From: Echinococcus granulosus
Lineage: Eukaryota > Platyhelminthes > Cestoda > Cyclophyllidea > Taeniidae
Assembly (NCBI RefSeq): GCF_000524195.1
Contig: NW_020170404.1
Location: forward strand, 345,436-409,435
Direction: 5' to 3'
DNA length: 64,000 nt
Below the pieces are notes generated by a model. The model was not told where the DNA came from, did no database searches, and saw nothing but the letters and a program-made list of their open reading frames with translations. The number at the start of each line of letters is the position of its first letter. Position 1 is the stretch's first letter. The translations under genes and the position numbers were made by a program. Below, piece by piece: positions 1-13,300 of this stretch.

Positions 1-2105
1 ACGGATCTAAAAACTTTCGTCGTCAGAACATAAAAGGCAGACGATTAGTGATTTTGAATTCACGACTCTTCAGAAGAAAGTAAACTCCGTTTAGCTAACA
101 AGGTTAGTGATTTTTAAAGGGCAAAGTGTTATCAAGGACTTAGGGGCAAGGCACACAGGAGAAATGCATGACAATAAGGAGGGGCAAGAGAGGCTAAAGG
201 GTTGACCCCTACACACAAACATTATCGCAAATCAGAATTGCATAATGTTGAACCTTTTAGGGAATCAATAGAGAGACTAGTCAGACAGGGGAGAGAATAG
301 TTGGACCGTCCTCTTGAGTTAGAGGAGTCGCAAAACGAATAAAAGGTGGGCGATAAAATGGAGTTCACACCAAAAGAACATGTCCTAACAGTCATGTACT
401 CTATTCAAAAGGCAGTTGAGAGAATGGGACTAGCTTGAAATATCAACAAACTGGTCATGGACTAACTTTTTTTAAATTATCAGGGTACATTTGCTATTCG
501 TCAATAAGGAAAAATGAAAATGAACTGCGTGAATACAGGTACCGATGGAGATACTAATTTTAGGCGTCAGTTAGAGCTGACCACGGAATTGACTAGGAAT
601 GCAGCCTCTACACAAAGGACTAAGCAAACACAAAGAAGTAGTGGTCTTAGTTGAAAAACATCGACAGTAAATCGCCACAAAGTTTGAAATGTGGGTGATA
701 GCATTCGCCCAGGAATCGCTGCAAATGAACAATAGAATGGATATCTATCAGAAAACGGTATTTTTAGAATTTCAGTATCTACCTCAATTTCAACGTTATA
801 AACCATACTGTCAGTGAATACTTGGGAAGGGAAGTCAGAAGGTGTAATTTTAGTCACGATCGTCGCAATTACTAGCAGATCAAAATGAAATAGGGTGAAA
901 CTTGTGAAATCAATGCGTAAAAAGCAATGAGAGGGGAAAGAATATAATTTGATGGTTTTCAGAAAAGGCTTCAATATCAAAAGAACATATTTCGTGTTGT
1001 CAGAAAAATCCTCTTAAGTGATGCAGAATGGATCCAGACGCACAAATAATCATATTCAAGACAATCAATCCAGGGTCTATGTCCTCATGAGAACTTACCG
1101 AATTAGTAAACCGACTCTTGTCGCCTATTTGAACTAAAAAAGCTCATTCACGAAAGTTAAATCTCTTAAATACCATCAATAAGTTCTCTAAGTCAGAACC
1201 AAAGTCTGCACCTTTTCCGAAGCGAGCATAAAACCCACGAAATTTTTCTATTACTCCTTTACTTACTGGTTGCCCTTAAGTAAATAAAATCAAAACAGGG
1301 CAATCATGAGTTCACAAGCAGGTGGCAACCTTGGACAAAAGATATAAGGCAGTCATCGTAAAAGTAAAGCATAATTCAACTAGATAAAAAAAGTAGGCGA
1401 AAGAAAGTTAGAAGCAGCGATAACAATGGATTTTTCGTCCACTATCAACGAGGAACTCAATATCACTATCTAAGCAGCAAACTCAGAAACAATGAACTTA
1501 CAAGACAACACTCGTGAAACAGCTCTCAGCTACAAATCTAAATGAAAGGTGTCTTTTCACAAAGATCTTAACTCTTAGAAATAAGCACCTTCTTCTACTC
1601 AAAGTACATTACTTATCGACAAGTTTAGTGCACCAAAACAATGACATATTTGCTTCTAAAATGGTTCTAGGTGAGAGAGGATATTCTAGGGACTTGTTTA
1701 GTTATGGACTTTCATTCAGAGGGCAAAAATTAAATCAAATTTCAAACATTTTAGAAGCAAGTGACATCTCACTTGCAAAATACAAGTCAATCGTGTTTGA
1801 GGAATACAAGCTGGAAATAGAAGGCAGATGTATTAGAAACATCTCAGCTGCCCAACGACAACAACGAAAGTTCATCGTCTAAACTGTAAACATTTAGCTG
1901 AAATCGTAAATACGTAGGATGACAGTGGCAGAAAAGACACTGAGGAACCAATGGAAACAATTAAGCACGCTACTAATAGAAAAGAAGCATATCTCCGAAG
2001 GCAGCACAGAAATCCTCTCAGTTACTGCCCATGCCACAAACAGCCCAAAGATGGAGAGATAAAACAGATAAAATGGGATTAAAGTAAGAAAAAGACACTA
2101 CGTAA
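1..2105. other. Region without recognised gene
   Basis: A/T-rich DNA. Two open frames (567..980 minus, 137 codons; 1514..1882 plus, 122 codons) have no domain I recognise and no convincing splice context. Any downstream exon of the BTB gene at 2120 would lie here, but none could be assigned. Confidence 0.5.
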
Positions 2106-2119
2106 CTAGGTAAGCCTAC

Positions 2120-3762
2120 CTGTTCCTCCATCTCCATCATCACCAGCAGCAAATGTATGAACACTGACCAGATTGTATGCACGCAGAATGAAGTCAGGTG
2201 AAGGGAGGGTTTGAACCTGTACCGAGTAGTCGCCAGAGCCGGGTGCTGCAGCGGGTCGAATACGGATGAATTGACTGCCCTCTGCAGAGTCTAACGTACC
2301 ATAGAGCCAGCGTTCCCCCACTCCTTGCGCAGTTGCATGGGACATAGGTTTGAGTACCTTGTGTCCCGCCGCAGAGCTCTGTTCCACCGCCTTGGGGTGG
2401 TACTTGATCCACCGCCATGAGGGCGCATCAAAGCGGTAGACACAGAGCACTGTCTGAGTGCACAGCGTGAAGGAGCAGTAGACCATCAGACCGTCCGCGG
2501 TATAGACCACGCCTACAGCATGGGGTAGAGAAAAGGTGGAGAAAGAGGTACTGGCCCAAGCAAAGGAGGCGTGTTTCAGATCCAAATCGGGCATCCACTC
2601 GGCTTGCAGCGTGGCCAGATCCCATACCATGCCCTTTAGAGTGGCCGTGTTGATTTGATGAATAAAGAGGAAGACTAGATTTTGGCAGCTAGCAGCCTCT
2701 GCGGTGCAGAGGTGGATCGGGTTGCTCTCGCTGGGCTCAAAAAGAAGAGTACGCTCTACGGAGAGGGGAGTGGGACTGCTCAACACTTGACCAGTGAGAA
2801 GGTTGAGGAAGTAAAGGATAAAGGAGGAGGGCGAGTTTTGACGTGCCACGAGGACCAGTGTGGGCACATCGGCACGAGGACGAAAGGCGGCAGTGTGAAA
2901 AGGTGAAGGACGCATGAGACTGGCAGAGAGAGCGGCCTGAAAATGGGAGCGCAAATTCTGCGAGAGGAGCATTCGAGTAGAGGAGAGACAGTGGCTGAGA
3001 GTGGCATCTAAAGCCACGTGTTGTAGGTGCTCGTTAAGAAGGTTGACTAGGTGTTGTAGACCCGAGGGACTAAGCAGACCCAGGCGGAGTGAATGGACGA
3101 GAGAGAGCAGTATTTCAGTGATGGTATCGTTCCCACTTCTACATTGTTTTGGTGGTGTAAGTGAGTGTTCAATCCATTCGCAGGCGCTGTTGAGAATCTC
3201 GTCTTCATTGTAGAGAAAAATCTTGTCAGAGGACAGTGTCTGAAGCACTGATGTGATCAAAAAGGGCTGCGAAGTATCAAAATGGACAAATTTTGAGTCC
3301 AGAAGAACGGTAGGGCAACGGTAGATAAGTCGGAGGAGAGGTTTCTTCAAGCATTTCAAGCGATTATCCGAGAGGATCAAAATCATCTCAGTAAAGGTGT
3401 TGCAATCATGAAAGCGCAAAAAACAAGGTGATTGAGGATGTGTAAGTGACTGAATGAGGTACTTGAATAGCGTCTGCAGTTTGGACTTAAAACGAGGCAT
3501 TTGCAGATAGTCTGCAATGAAAGCAGCCTCCACGAGACGCCTCACTTGCTCTTCCATTTGACAGTCAGACGAAATTGACTGCCCACCCTCACTCTGAAGA
3601 GGTTCGACTTTACTGGTAAAGAGGTCATTATCCGAAAGGAAATGTTGCAGGTGCTGCAACTGACGTGGTGAAAACTCAGAGAGGAAAAATTCACCAGAGC
3701 GTGACTCCGACATGCCGCTTTGAAGAGCAGCCTTAAAGAAATGACTTGATTCGACTAGAACA
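2120..3762 (-). CDS. BTB/BACK (kelch-like) protein, large internal exon
   Basis: This is one long exon of a BTB-BACK protein, a family that usually bridges substrates to cullin-3 ubiquitin ligases. The first in-frame Met (3713) is not the true start. The frame is open upstream to an acceptor (CCCCGCAG, exon from 3762), and this adds residues reading VLVESSHFFKAALQSGM, the second half of a BTB fold. The SPRQLQHLQHFL stretch continues the BTB. Next comes a BACK-like helical region containing YNEDEILNSACEWIEHSL. The C-terminal ~270 residues are beta-rich with WDLATL and YRFDAPSWRW motifs, reminiscent of degenerate kelch blades, but they lack clear GG doublets. The 3' end has a donor (ACAG|GTAGGC, exon end 2120); otherwise the frame stops at 2106. 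The 5' BTB exon (the CDVTL and HR part) was not found upstream. Family confidence is good; the gene is incomplete. Confidence 0.8.
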
Positions 3763-6202
3763 CTGCGGGGTATCTAAAAGCGTAATAAATAACACCAGGT
3801 TGTAATTACTTGCATTATTTGAGAACGCACTTTTAGGCACTAAAGCGCTACCTTAATTAAATCAAGCTCGAAAAAAGCCTATAAATGAGGAAGCAACTGA
3901 AATTTTACGACGGGTTTCATTTAATCACCGTTGCTAGACCTAAGCATCGGTGAACAATTTAGATACAATGCCAAATGGAATACGAAAAAAGAGGATTCTA
4001 AGCGTTGGTTTTAATCTCATACATTCTTATAAATTAGCAATGAGCGCCAAACCTGGGCAGCAATGATCCGAAAAAGTGATCAATTTAACAAATAAGCTGT
4101 CTAAATGTTGCAATTCAGCTAAATTTTGGTCGTGACAATTGCTGATATACATGTAGAATGGTAAGAATTAATAAGAATGTAAGAAGTGCGACGTACACTG
4201 ATACTGAAGTCGTCCGTGAAAATATTGACAAGTCTATTAATGTCATCATTTCGGCCAAAGGATGATTTCATAATCAGCATTACAAGGCAAGCAAATTCAC
4301 TAGGATATCCCCATTAATAAGTGCTCCCCGCGCGTGCACATTCGGGTTTAGTTAAATAAAGGCTGAATGTCAGCCCGATGTACACTATCACAATTTACGG
4401 ACCATAAAAATAAAACGTTTTGGTTGAATCATATTCAAGGCGCCATAACAGTCCCGTAGACTTAAAAGTATCTATTTTGGTTTCGGCATAATTGCTTTCT
4501 TATCGGATGGTATTTGATTTTACTTCGTTGACTAAACCATATGCGAACAACACACAAAATTCCACTAGTTCTTACATGTTATGCTTGGTTTATACGTGTA
4601 AACTTTTTTAGATAGCCAGTAAAAGTGAAAACAGCCAGCCTTATCTAATTTTTTTAATATTTTTTCAAAATGTATGTCTTTTTTAAGTTATACAGTCTTG
4701 TTTTGGAGCATGCACCCAATGATTTGGCTTAGCGTAGCTCTAGGGCAAGCACGGAATGCTGAATGAATGACTACCAAAGATTTGGACATTTTCAACTAAA
4801 GCTTACCCAATACATAGTTCGCATCGAGGTTTCGAAATAACGTGGTCGCCAACGTGGTGAATAGTTAATGCAGCGATGTGGGTGGACATGACATGTTGGC
4901 ACACTGCTCGTATTAGTTGTTATAGGTATACATGTACCGATTCCAGCGACATTGCTTCCATTCCCTGGTCCCAGAGATAAGTAGCTTTAATACACTACCT
5001 CATAGAATTAAATCTACTAGGGAGTACTTCAACAATCCAATGCCAAATATTTCCTAGACTGAAGCACCAAACCACTACCTAGGTCTCACCTTCAAGTATT
5101 TCAATAATAACAGCATTATTTCTAAGTAAAACTTATTTTCTACCGTTTCGTATTTACGAGGAGCACGGGCGACAATGCAAATTACTTAACTGCCATGCAT
5201 AGTAACATCTAAAACTTCAATTCAATTTAAAAAGTGTGAAGCCGTGCATCCAAATATCGTAGTAAAATCTTCACTCAGGCGGAATTTCATGCTGTAGGTC
5301 GCTCTTAGACTTTCAACGCCTTTTCCAGCTGCGCCTAACGCAGCGGTTAGATAATTGAACGCGGGTTTAAAGCGGAATAGGTGACATTTGTGAAAAAATT
5401 TCATTTTAATTGGTAAACAAATGCATTAGGGACAGGTCGAGTAGACGGAGGCATTCCAATAGTGCGTCTCACCCGTTTTTAATGCTGGCTAAACTTCACG
5501 TATTGAATTGAAGCAAATTGGAGGCAAATCTGGTCACTTGGATACAGCGTCAACTTCTGATAATTCAATGGTAACAAATAACTCGTTTGGTCGGACGGAC
5601 TTTCAGTAGAGACACGTCGTGGATACACAAGATCCACTAAACACCTTTTTAACTGACCACGCTTACAACTCGGGTGGAAAGCCGCACCACTTTTTTTCGT
5701 GCTGGAGCGGTGTAGGTGGTGGTGATTAATCAAATCGCGAGTGCGAAATTGACCCCTTCCGTCACCTCGCATCCATTTTACCCATTAAGGCTTATAAACT
5801 AACCAAGACCTCCACCTCCTACAGTGATAGTAAAGTGGCAAAAGCCTCTCGCATTGATTACCCTGTCTATCTCCCTCGGCCATCCCACAGATGAACTTGC
5901 CAGCTTGCTCCCATTCTGGGAAATAGAAAAGCAACAGGAACTCAAATGAACAGATATCATTTACTAATCTTCACGATTGTCAGAACTGTATGTGTTCCAT
6001 TTGTGGGCGGTTGGGTGACAACGGCATCAAATGCAAAGGAAGCAGGTTTTAAAACTAATGCACATCAGTCAGTTAAATGGGTATTTAAGTATGTACATAT
6101 AAAAGCACACATGATAGGGCGCAGGAATCGCAGAGCTGGGCAGATTGTTTCGTTTTGTGTTGCCTCAAGGTAGAAGTAGTGAGTGATGAAAGACGAGATG
6201 TG
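3763..6202. other. Region without recognised gene
   Basis: No convincing coding signal. Short minus-strand frames (5222..5404, 5479..5772) have no family resemblance. The missing first BTB exon of the gene at 2120 should be upstream of 3762, but I could not locate it here. Confidence 0.4.
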
Positions 6203-6583
6203 TCAGTAGAGACCCGAGTCCTGTTGGAGGAGAAAAAGGGTGCTACTGGTTGCAACATCGTCACCACGTCCAGTGACACCGCCTCCACCACTACCACCAG
6301 TACCAAAGCGGAAGGTGGCCGTGGGTGTCGTCCAAGGATCGAAGGCGGCGTTGGAGACAGCAGTGGGCAGTTGAAAACAACCCGAGACGGCGGAAAAGGT
6401 GGAGGATGAAGAGACAGGAGAAGCAGAAGCAGAGGACTTCCACGTCAAGGAGGAGGACGATGACGAGGTGGAGGCGAATGTCGAGACCGCCGATGTCGAT
6501 TGCTCGTATTCGCTCTCGCTGGCGGCCTGTGGATGATGATGGTGGCGAGTCTTCGGCTTGGTGCCCATGGACGTGTGGCGTGG
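6203..6583 (-). CDS. Possible Ser/Gly-rich exon, unknown protein
   Basis: An open frame of ~126 codons is strongly biased to Ser, Thr, Ala and Gly, with a HHHH run near its start, Ser runs in the middle and a Gly-rich tail, and it ends at a stop at 6203. It has an in-frame Met at 6568 and a possible acceptor (CACTCCTAG) just upstream, so it may be a terminal exon. Composition is unlike the surrounding A/T-rich DNA, which is the main reason to suspect coding. No domain is recognisable. It could be a disordered tail of a gene lying at higher coordinates, or an N-terminal exon of the BTB gene. A spurious frame in a repeat-rich stretch is also possible. Confidence 0.35.
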   Translation of the reverse strand, partial: PRHTSMGTKPKTRHHHHPQAASESEYEQSTSAVSTFASTSSSSSSLTWKSSASASPVSSSSTFSAVSGCFQLPTAVSNAAFDPWTTPTATFRFGTGGSGGGGVTGRGDDVATSSTLFLLQQDSGLY

Positions 6584-9500
6584 CTAGGAGTGTGAATGTC
6601 AAAAACCTCCCAATTAAGGTCAAATTCAAATTATCTCCCTCACTTCTTAAAGAAGATGTGCTTTATAAACTCTACATAAACTCGATGGGTCCTGATTTAA
6701 GTTAAATGGATTATTTCAAGAACCGTTCGAGTCAAATTGAGACTCAGAATTGACACCACAAAATGGAGCTATTATGACGGCATTACGTTAAATTCTTTCT
6801 ACAAACTACAAACAACTTAAACTATATTTAGGAGAAATTTTTGCCGATTTCCGCAAAAATGAGCATTTCAAGCATCATCTTAGTGTTGGAATTAAAGCGT
6901 CCCAGCCTTTGGAGCAAATACTAGAAGCGCATCGCTTTCAAAGCTAACAATAGAGCTTTGTGGCATAAATAAACTGCTAAATCATCGGCACACGGCATGG
7001 TCGCTTGAGAGAGAGGCTCAAATACCTGAAGGTTGCGTTTCTCTAATTAGAAAGGTCAGATACGCTAATGAAGGCAAAGGTACGCATGTGTGAGAAACAA
7101 CATCCACTAGCTGTAAAACCCCAATGGGTGAGGGAAAAGTGCCAGCCTAGAGCTATGATATGTGAAAGAGCATGAAAATCTACGAAAAAGATAACAACGT
7201 CCAGATAAAATGAACCCCTCACTCTTGAAGGCACACCAGATTCTACCATCAACTGAGAGGTCTTTGATACATTGGTCTGGTTGTAAAGACCCAGCAACAT
7301 CCCGAGGTTTTTTTAAGGAAACATCGATGGAAGCTGACTCAGTTGATGGAATTGTGAATAAAAATAAAGCGTGCCTAGAGAAATGCCTTATTTGGCCAAC
7401 GAATGGTTTCTCGGTTCTGAAGCCTCCCCTACCCCATTGACATGGTGACCTAACGCTTCGTAGGGAAAGGTTTATAAGAAGTAACAGAGCCATAAACAGT
7501 TTATGATAATCTTAGCATAACCATCTTAACAACTTCCAGTCAGAATCACTTGGAGTTTATAAGTGAAATCCCGGACAAATTTACGTAAGCAACAATCCAG
7601 GCCCGTGTTTATGAGAAGCAGTTCAAGTCAAACAGTGACTTTTGATTATGTCAAACGAAAAAAAGCTTAAAAACCCAGAAACTGTGTTTGTTTTTCGGCA
7701 TAGTTCCATTCTTTTTCCTATACACATATGCAAGCATATAACAAATACTTGGTGAACAGGCCGGCATGGGAAGATTTATCAGCACGACTGAGACTTCGTT
7801 GTCTTGGCACCCAGTGTGTGTTGGGTTTTCGAAAATGTAAGCATTCGTGAAGGATTGTCTTGTGTTTGCTGGTGCCACAGAAAGGTACATCTTTTAAGTA
7901 GATTTGTCAGAACACAAGTTATGTGCTGATCGGGCGTTCCATGTGCTAAATTCAATGTTCACAGAGGTTGTGAGCCGAGAATGAGATTGTCATTGACAGA
8001 CGGGCATGCAGACGTCTTCAGAAGGTTTACCCCATTGGAAGGTATTATTGCTGGACGTTCCACCATTGCATCGAACTACACCTAAAGTCTTCTGAGGATG
8101 TGATGCAATATGTGCGGGTTTGATGGCCTCATTCACCACACAGTGTTCCACGCATCCACGAGCACTGTTATCCGTCATCTTGATCAACACTGTCTGGGCT
8201 GACCTATGACATTTGCATCGCCTGTAAGGGAAACGCGCCTGCCACTTAACTGTCACGGTGGCCTTATGTTGTGGATGACCTGAACGACTTCGATAGAAAA
8301 ACCAAACAGGTCTGAAAACAGCATGGCATACAACTGCCCGTCGAAGTGTTAATCCTCTCTTATATCACTACAAGTGTGTAAAGGGGAAAATGAGACGACC
8401 AACTTTCACGAAAAGTGTTTACCAATGCTCAAAGACAAGCAAAATATTAAAGCAATATCAAAATTACTTGTCACTGTCCTACAACATTCTAGTTAATTAG
8501 ACTGCAGTCGGATGTAGACAGTAAAATTTTCTATCATTAGTTTAGAAATTTGTCGAGGAAATATAAGTAATGAAACCGACTGCTTTCACGACATCGCGTG
8601 GCTAAAAGTTAGGCGAGGAGTAAAAAAGTAATGTCTTACATTGTCAAATGATGGGTGAATGCACTAAGGTGGCAGCAAGCCAATAACACCTCCCGCCAAT
8701 AAGCGGAGCTTACCTAAGCAAGGGGAAGAACTAAAGGAAGAATGGGGAATTGGATGAGCCACTCAGTTTCCACCGCAAAAAAATTAAAGCCAAGCCGCTT
8801 TACTGCTTAGCCTTTAGTTGGCGACCTATCTGAGCTTAGCTAAAATTCTTGCGAATCTGTTGATACATCGTTTGAATTTTCGGTCAGTAGGTTATAAGAA
8901 GAATGGGAAAAAAGTGTCAGCTCAAAACTTCAAGGTCCCATAGCTATTCGTAGACTTCGACAGTAAATTTACAACCAATAACTATCAAATTTCCATTTCA
9001 AATTAATTTAGAGAAATGGAGCATTTTTTTGTCCAGATGAATGAAGAACACTCTGGGCACCGACAACTTCGAATAGAGCTGGAATGCGGGCCACTTGGTC
9101 GGGATCAGTCAATGATGCCAAAAATACCGAAGGAAGAGTGATCGCTGACAAAAACGGCAACAGGGAAATTACTAAGCTACTTTTAAGTAAAAGCATCTAT
9201 TAAGATGGTAAAGGTGGATGAAGGTGGAAAATGACTTCAGTCGCTAGCGCAGACCCGCAAAGAGGAAAGGATAGATGAACCAATTGCTGTTCGCGAAGCA
9301 GTAGCTAACGTAGTAATGTAATAGGGAAAGCAAAGTCAAATACTACTTTTTGGTTACGTTTTGGGTTTTTGTTACAATTGTGACTGGTCAACGACCACGT
9401 TTTCAGTGTCAATGTAAGCCGTTCGTGCGAGAAGAGAATAACCTACTGACCGCCAACTTTACAATCAAGTAGAGAAATTTTTATTGAGTACGCCGGAAAT

Positions 9501-10353
9501 TAACCAAAGAAAGTTAAGAAATCCAGTTTTATACAGAGGAATTAGTAGTCCCTTGTAGAACTCGGCACCAAACAGTCAGACGACCACAATCAAGCCGCAA
9601 TAACATCGCATTTTAGACTAGAAAAAATAAGACTTTCTGGAGGAGAGGTGAACAATCTAGACACTGGTAACTCCTAAAATCCGGAAGGCCTGACTGCTGA
9701 ATAATAATTCAAGTCTTTATAAGCAAAAAAACGAAAAAATCGACTACTCTAAATCGAAAGGAGTAATCCCGGATAAACAAAAGCAGCATTAACAAAACTA
9801 AATGGTATTTTTGGATGAAAGTATGATATTTGATGATAAAGACAGTTTCTAAATAACTATCTTAAACAATTTTCGAAGAATGAAATAAGGTTGGGAAACA
9901 AATCCATACGTCACATATAGGTGACGTCTAGGTTCTCACACCTAAACTCACGCGCCACGTGTATGTGACACACTTAATCAAGGAAAATGGATTATATTGA
10001 AAAGAAGATGGTGGAAATAATTAGTATCACAGTTGAACAATGAAGAGTTGTGAGTGGTGGTGCTGACGGTGTTGGTAGATATTCAGCTGACATCTTGGTA
10101 CAAGAGCTAACCCAGTAGTGACAACAGCGATAAGAAACGAATTCTAATCAGGTGTTAGTCGGGTTCTGTCTCAAAAAAGGCAAAAATGTCGCATGCAATT
10201 GTCGGGTTATCAGCAAAACTACATAGTATAACTCCATTTTATTCCACTGGAAGTAGAAGGAATTGATCAACATTCGTGAAATTCGGCATTCAGCAAACAA
10301 ACACAATAAAGCCACAAAGTAGCATTTCCTAGCGACCTCTTACTTTCCGCAAC
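6584..10353. other. Intergenic DNA 3' of cyclin Y
   Basis: No exon could be supported. A 62-codon minus frame at 9008..9196 starts with a hydrophobic, signal-like stretch but has no other support. Around 9906..9923 there is a perfect 6-bp inverted repeat (CGTCAC/GTGACG) with a 6-nt loop. Confidence 0.4.
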
Positions 10354-13300
10354 TTAATTAATCGCCAAGAAAAAGTAACGGTCCAGACGCCACCAATTTC
10401 TGGTGAGGCCAGAACATATAAAGTTAACTAGGCGAACCCGTGTAGAGGAGAGCGATGGACTGGCGGAGTGTGGTCGCTGTCGCGAGCGAAGTCGCTGACT
10501 GGGGCACCCAGTTTGATGATCCTGTTGGGGCGAGGCATCGGAGGAGGCGTCGGCAAGGGATGAACAGGGTAGGTCGAAAAGAATTCCTCCACCACCAAAA
10601 GCAATGCCAGCGGAGGCCGCGGCGGCGAGATGCTCAGCGCGTGCCTCCGCACTCACCGGCAGCACGCGAAGGTGGCGGGCCAGGCCCGGGGTCATGCGTC
10701 GTCGTTCGCCGACGTTTGTCGCGGGTAGCGCTACCGCCTCACCAAGGCTAAGCAGATCAAAGTAGTAGCGTGCGTAGACCGCCGGTGGCACGCCTGTGTT
10801 AAATTGTAGCAGGCTCAGTGTATGCCGCTCCAGGTCGTTCCTATGGTGATGGGAAAGTAAAAGTGAAAATGAGCGCCCGTATGTTTGCAAAGTTTGAGAA
10901 AACATGATGGTAGCGCGAAGACACTCATTACTGCAAGAAATAATTAGGCTCTTCTGAGGATTCCGACGGTTGCAACATAAGCGTTGAAAGGATTGAATGA
11001 TTACATCGGCTAACTGTGTTTCTTCATCTAACCAATACCCTAAGTTATTAAAATAGCTTCGTGATAAGGAATCTCTTAGATTGGGGGAGAGGAGAGGGTA
11101 CTAAGGAAGCATACTGATAGCATGCAGGCGGCCGCTAACCTAGGGACCCACTAACCATCGCTACTTGTGATGGTAAACAATACCGCCACTTGTATTTGAT
11201 GACCACTGTGTTTATGCGATAGACACCCGCCTGGGCGTCGAACAATCACAGCATCCGATCATGCGGTAAGTTCCAAAGTCATGTCGATTTTTGTAGAGGG
11301 TGGTGGTATTTACCGAACGAAGGAGGATTCCGAACCCGCACACCACCAGTATTTACGCCTACACAAACTTGGAACCAACTGTCCGGATTTTCAGGTGTTT
11401 CCTGCATTGAAGAGGCACAGTAAAGTACACTTCTGACCATTTAATGGAAATAGCCTGAATGAGGCCCCCGAGACAATACTTTACTGCTTTATTTCTGTTT
11501 TGTGTGTCGGTGGTAGAAGGCATCACTCTTCTCACGAGAGCAACCTCGCAATCTAACAAACAATCCAAGCAACTATTTGGCTTGTCATCTTGGGCGTTGC
11601 ATGGCAATAACCGGATAGATGCAATCCCTCATCCAGTATGGATTCCCGGGAGAAAAATAAAATTTTTATGAGCGGGCACTCAAGATGTGGGGGCGTTCAA
11701 AATAAAAGAATGAGATACTGCAGTCAGACTGATCTGACCTTTGATTAGTAAGAATTGGCAGTTGATTCGACCACTAATCACGAATGAAAGAGAAAAGTGT
11801 GCAGAAATTACCTTCTTCTAACATTTACATGCACCACAGGTAAAACCGTGCCGCTGCATCTAACCTCATTCTCTCAAATAACAACTTAGCATTCACGGAG
11901 GCACAACCTTTCAAGCCGAGGTGGATACTTGGAAATGTCACCTACTTCGCCACGGTTTACTAGGTCCTGACTGGAGGTAAAGAGAAATATGCATACGTAG
12001 GATTACATCCTAATGCACTGCGATAAAACGGCCGAATCTGCATTACTTGATCTTTGACATTAACTTTAATTATTTGCGCCACAAATCCCAACCGGGGAGG
12101 CCGAATTCTGCCTTTCGGTTATGTCCATTTCTGAGATAAGCGCAATGAGGTAGGGCAAATTTAGCAAGCTTTCTTCCCGCTAATGATGCTGTAATATGGA
12201 AAACCCCGCACAGTAGGTCAGGTTGCAGCTACCTATAGCTACTCAAAACCGAAATTCAGCAGCATATTATCAGAGCACAAAAGCCTCCATTTTCATAAAA
12301 TTCAAAGTCAAAATTGTTCTTTTTCCCTGTGTGCCAGCAGCCAGTTTAGATTCGCCCACGAAAATGCACCACTCTAAAAGAAATTCATTTTAGGCAAATT
12401 GAGATTAACAGTAACTACTGCTTTCACACTCTTTGAAAGAGGAGCAAGCACGGAGACGCAACTTCTGGGGATCTGAAATGGGTTGGAGAGTAGATCGAGC
12501 TAACGCAAGGGTGCAATACATTAATCATTAGTTAGATTCCACGTTCCGATTTTAAGGACGCTCAAGACTTGACTTCTACGCTTCCACTGGACGGCAAGGC
12601 CTCCAGACTATGCCAGCGGCCCCCAAGCCTCACTGTACGTCGGCAATACACATTCTGCCCTAGTAGTATGTACGTCTTCGCCTTTATGGCAGTCTCAGGA
12701 CGCGGCACAGGGAATAATGAAGGCAGTAAGCATGAGCAGGAAGACGCAGGCCAAACTGACGATTTATTGCCACACACCACCAAAGCACCAACAGAGCAGG
12801 ATAAAGTGTCATGTTCCCCATAAAAGTGGAATTTGGAGACAAAAGAGAACACCTCCTTTTGCAAAAAGCCACTTCTGTGAAATAAAACAAACGTTTATAA
12901 AGTGGTGCACCCTCAAGACATTTACAATTGTCATAATTTTTCCGTAAAATACAAACCCATTAGAGGTTACTGATATTATAAGCAAACCAAATCCGCCATT
13001 TGTTTGATAATTAATAATAATTTTATTTCAAGGCAGAGAATCTTTCGCGTGCTTTAAATAAATCTTGTTCCTTTTGGCATGTGTATGCAGGCCAAAATGT
13101 GGGTGCATAAAGTAGCAGTGAAAAAGGTAAGAAACGAGGAGCCACAGCAAACTTTATATTTATGGATGGACATTAAATAGTCACAATCGTTGGAGCAGTA
13201 TATGGTTTATTTGTTTATTCTTTTTAAAGTCCCTTGGAATTTCAAGCCAGAAAACTGGACTCCATGGTGCAAGAGTCTCCGACAAACAGATTGTATTGAA

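Noticed and set aside
567..980. 137-codon minus frame as a gene or BTB downstream exon
   Set aside because: No domain, no good acceptor in phase with the donor at 2120, composition like A/T-rich background.
1514..1882. 122-codon plus frame
   Set aside because: No similarity recognised, no splice or promoter context; compatible with chance.
6325..6705. 126-codon plus frame rich in Arg
   Set aside because: Antisense shadow of the Ser-rich minus frame.
9008..9196. Small secreted peptide gene
   Set aside because: Only a hydrophobic start; no splice, conservation or processing motif supports it.
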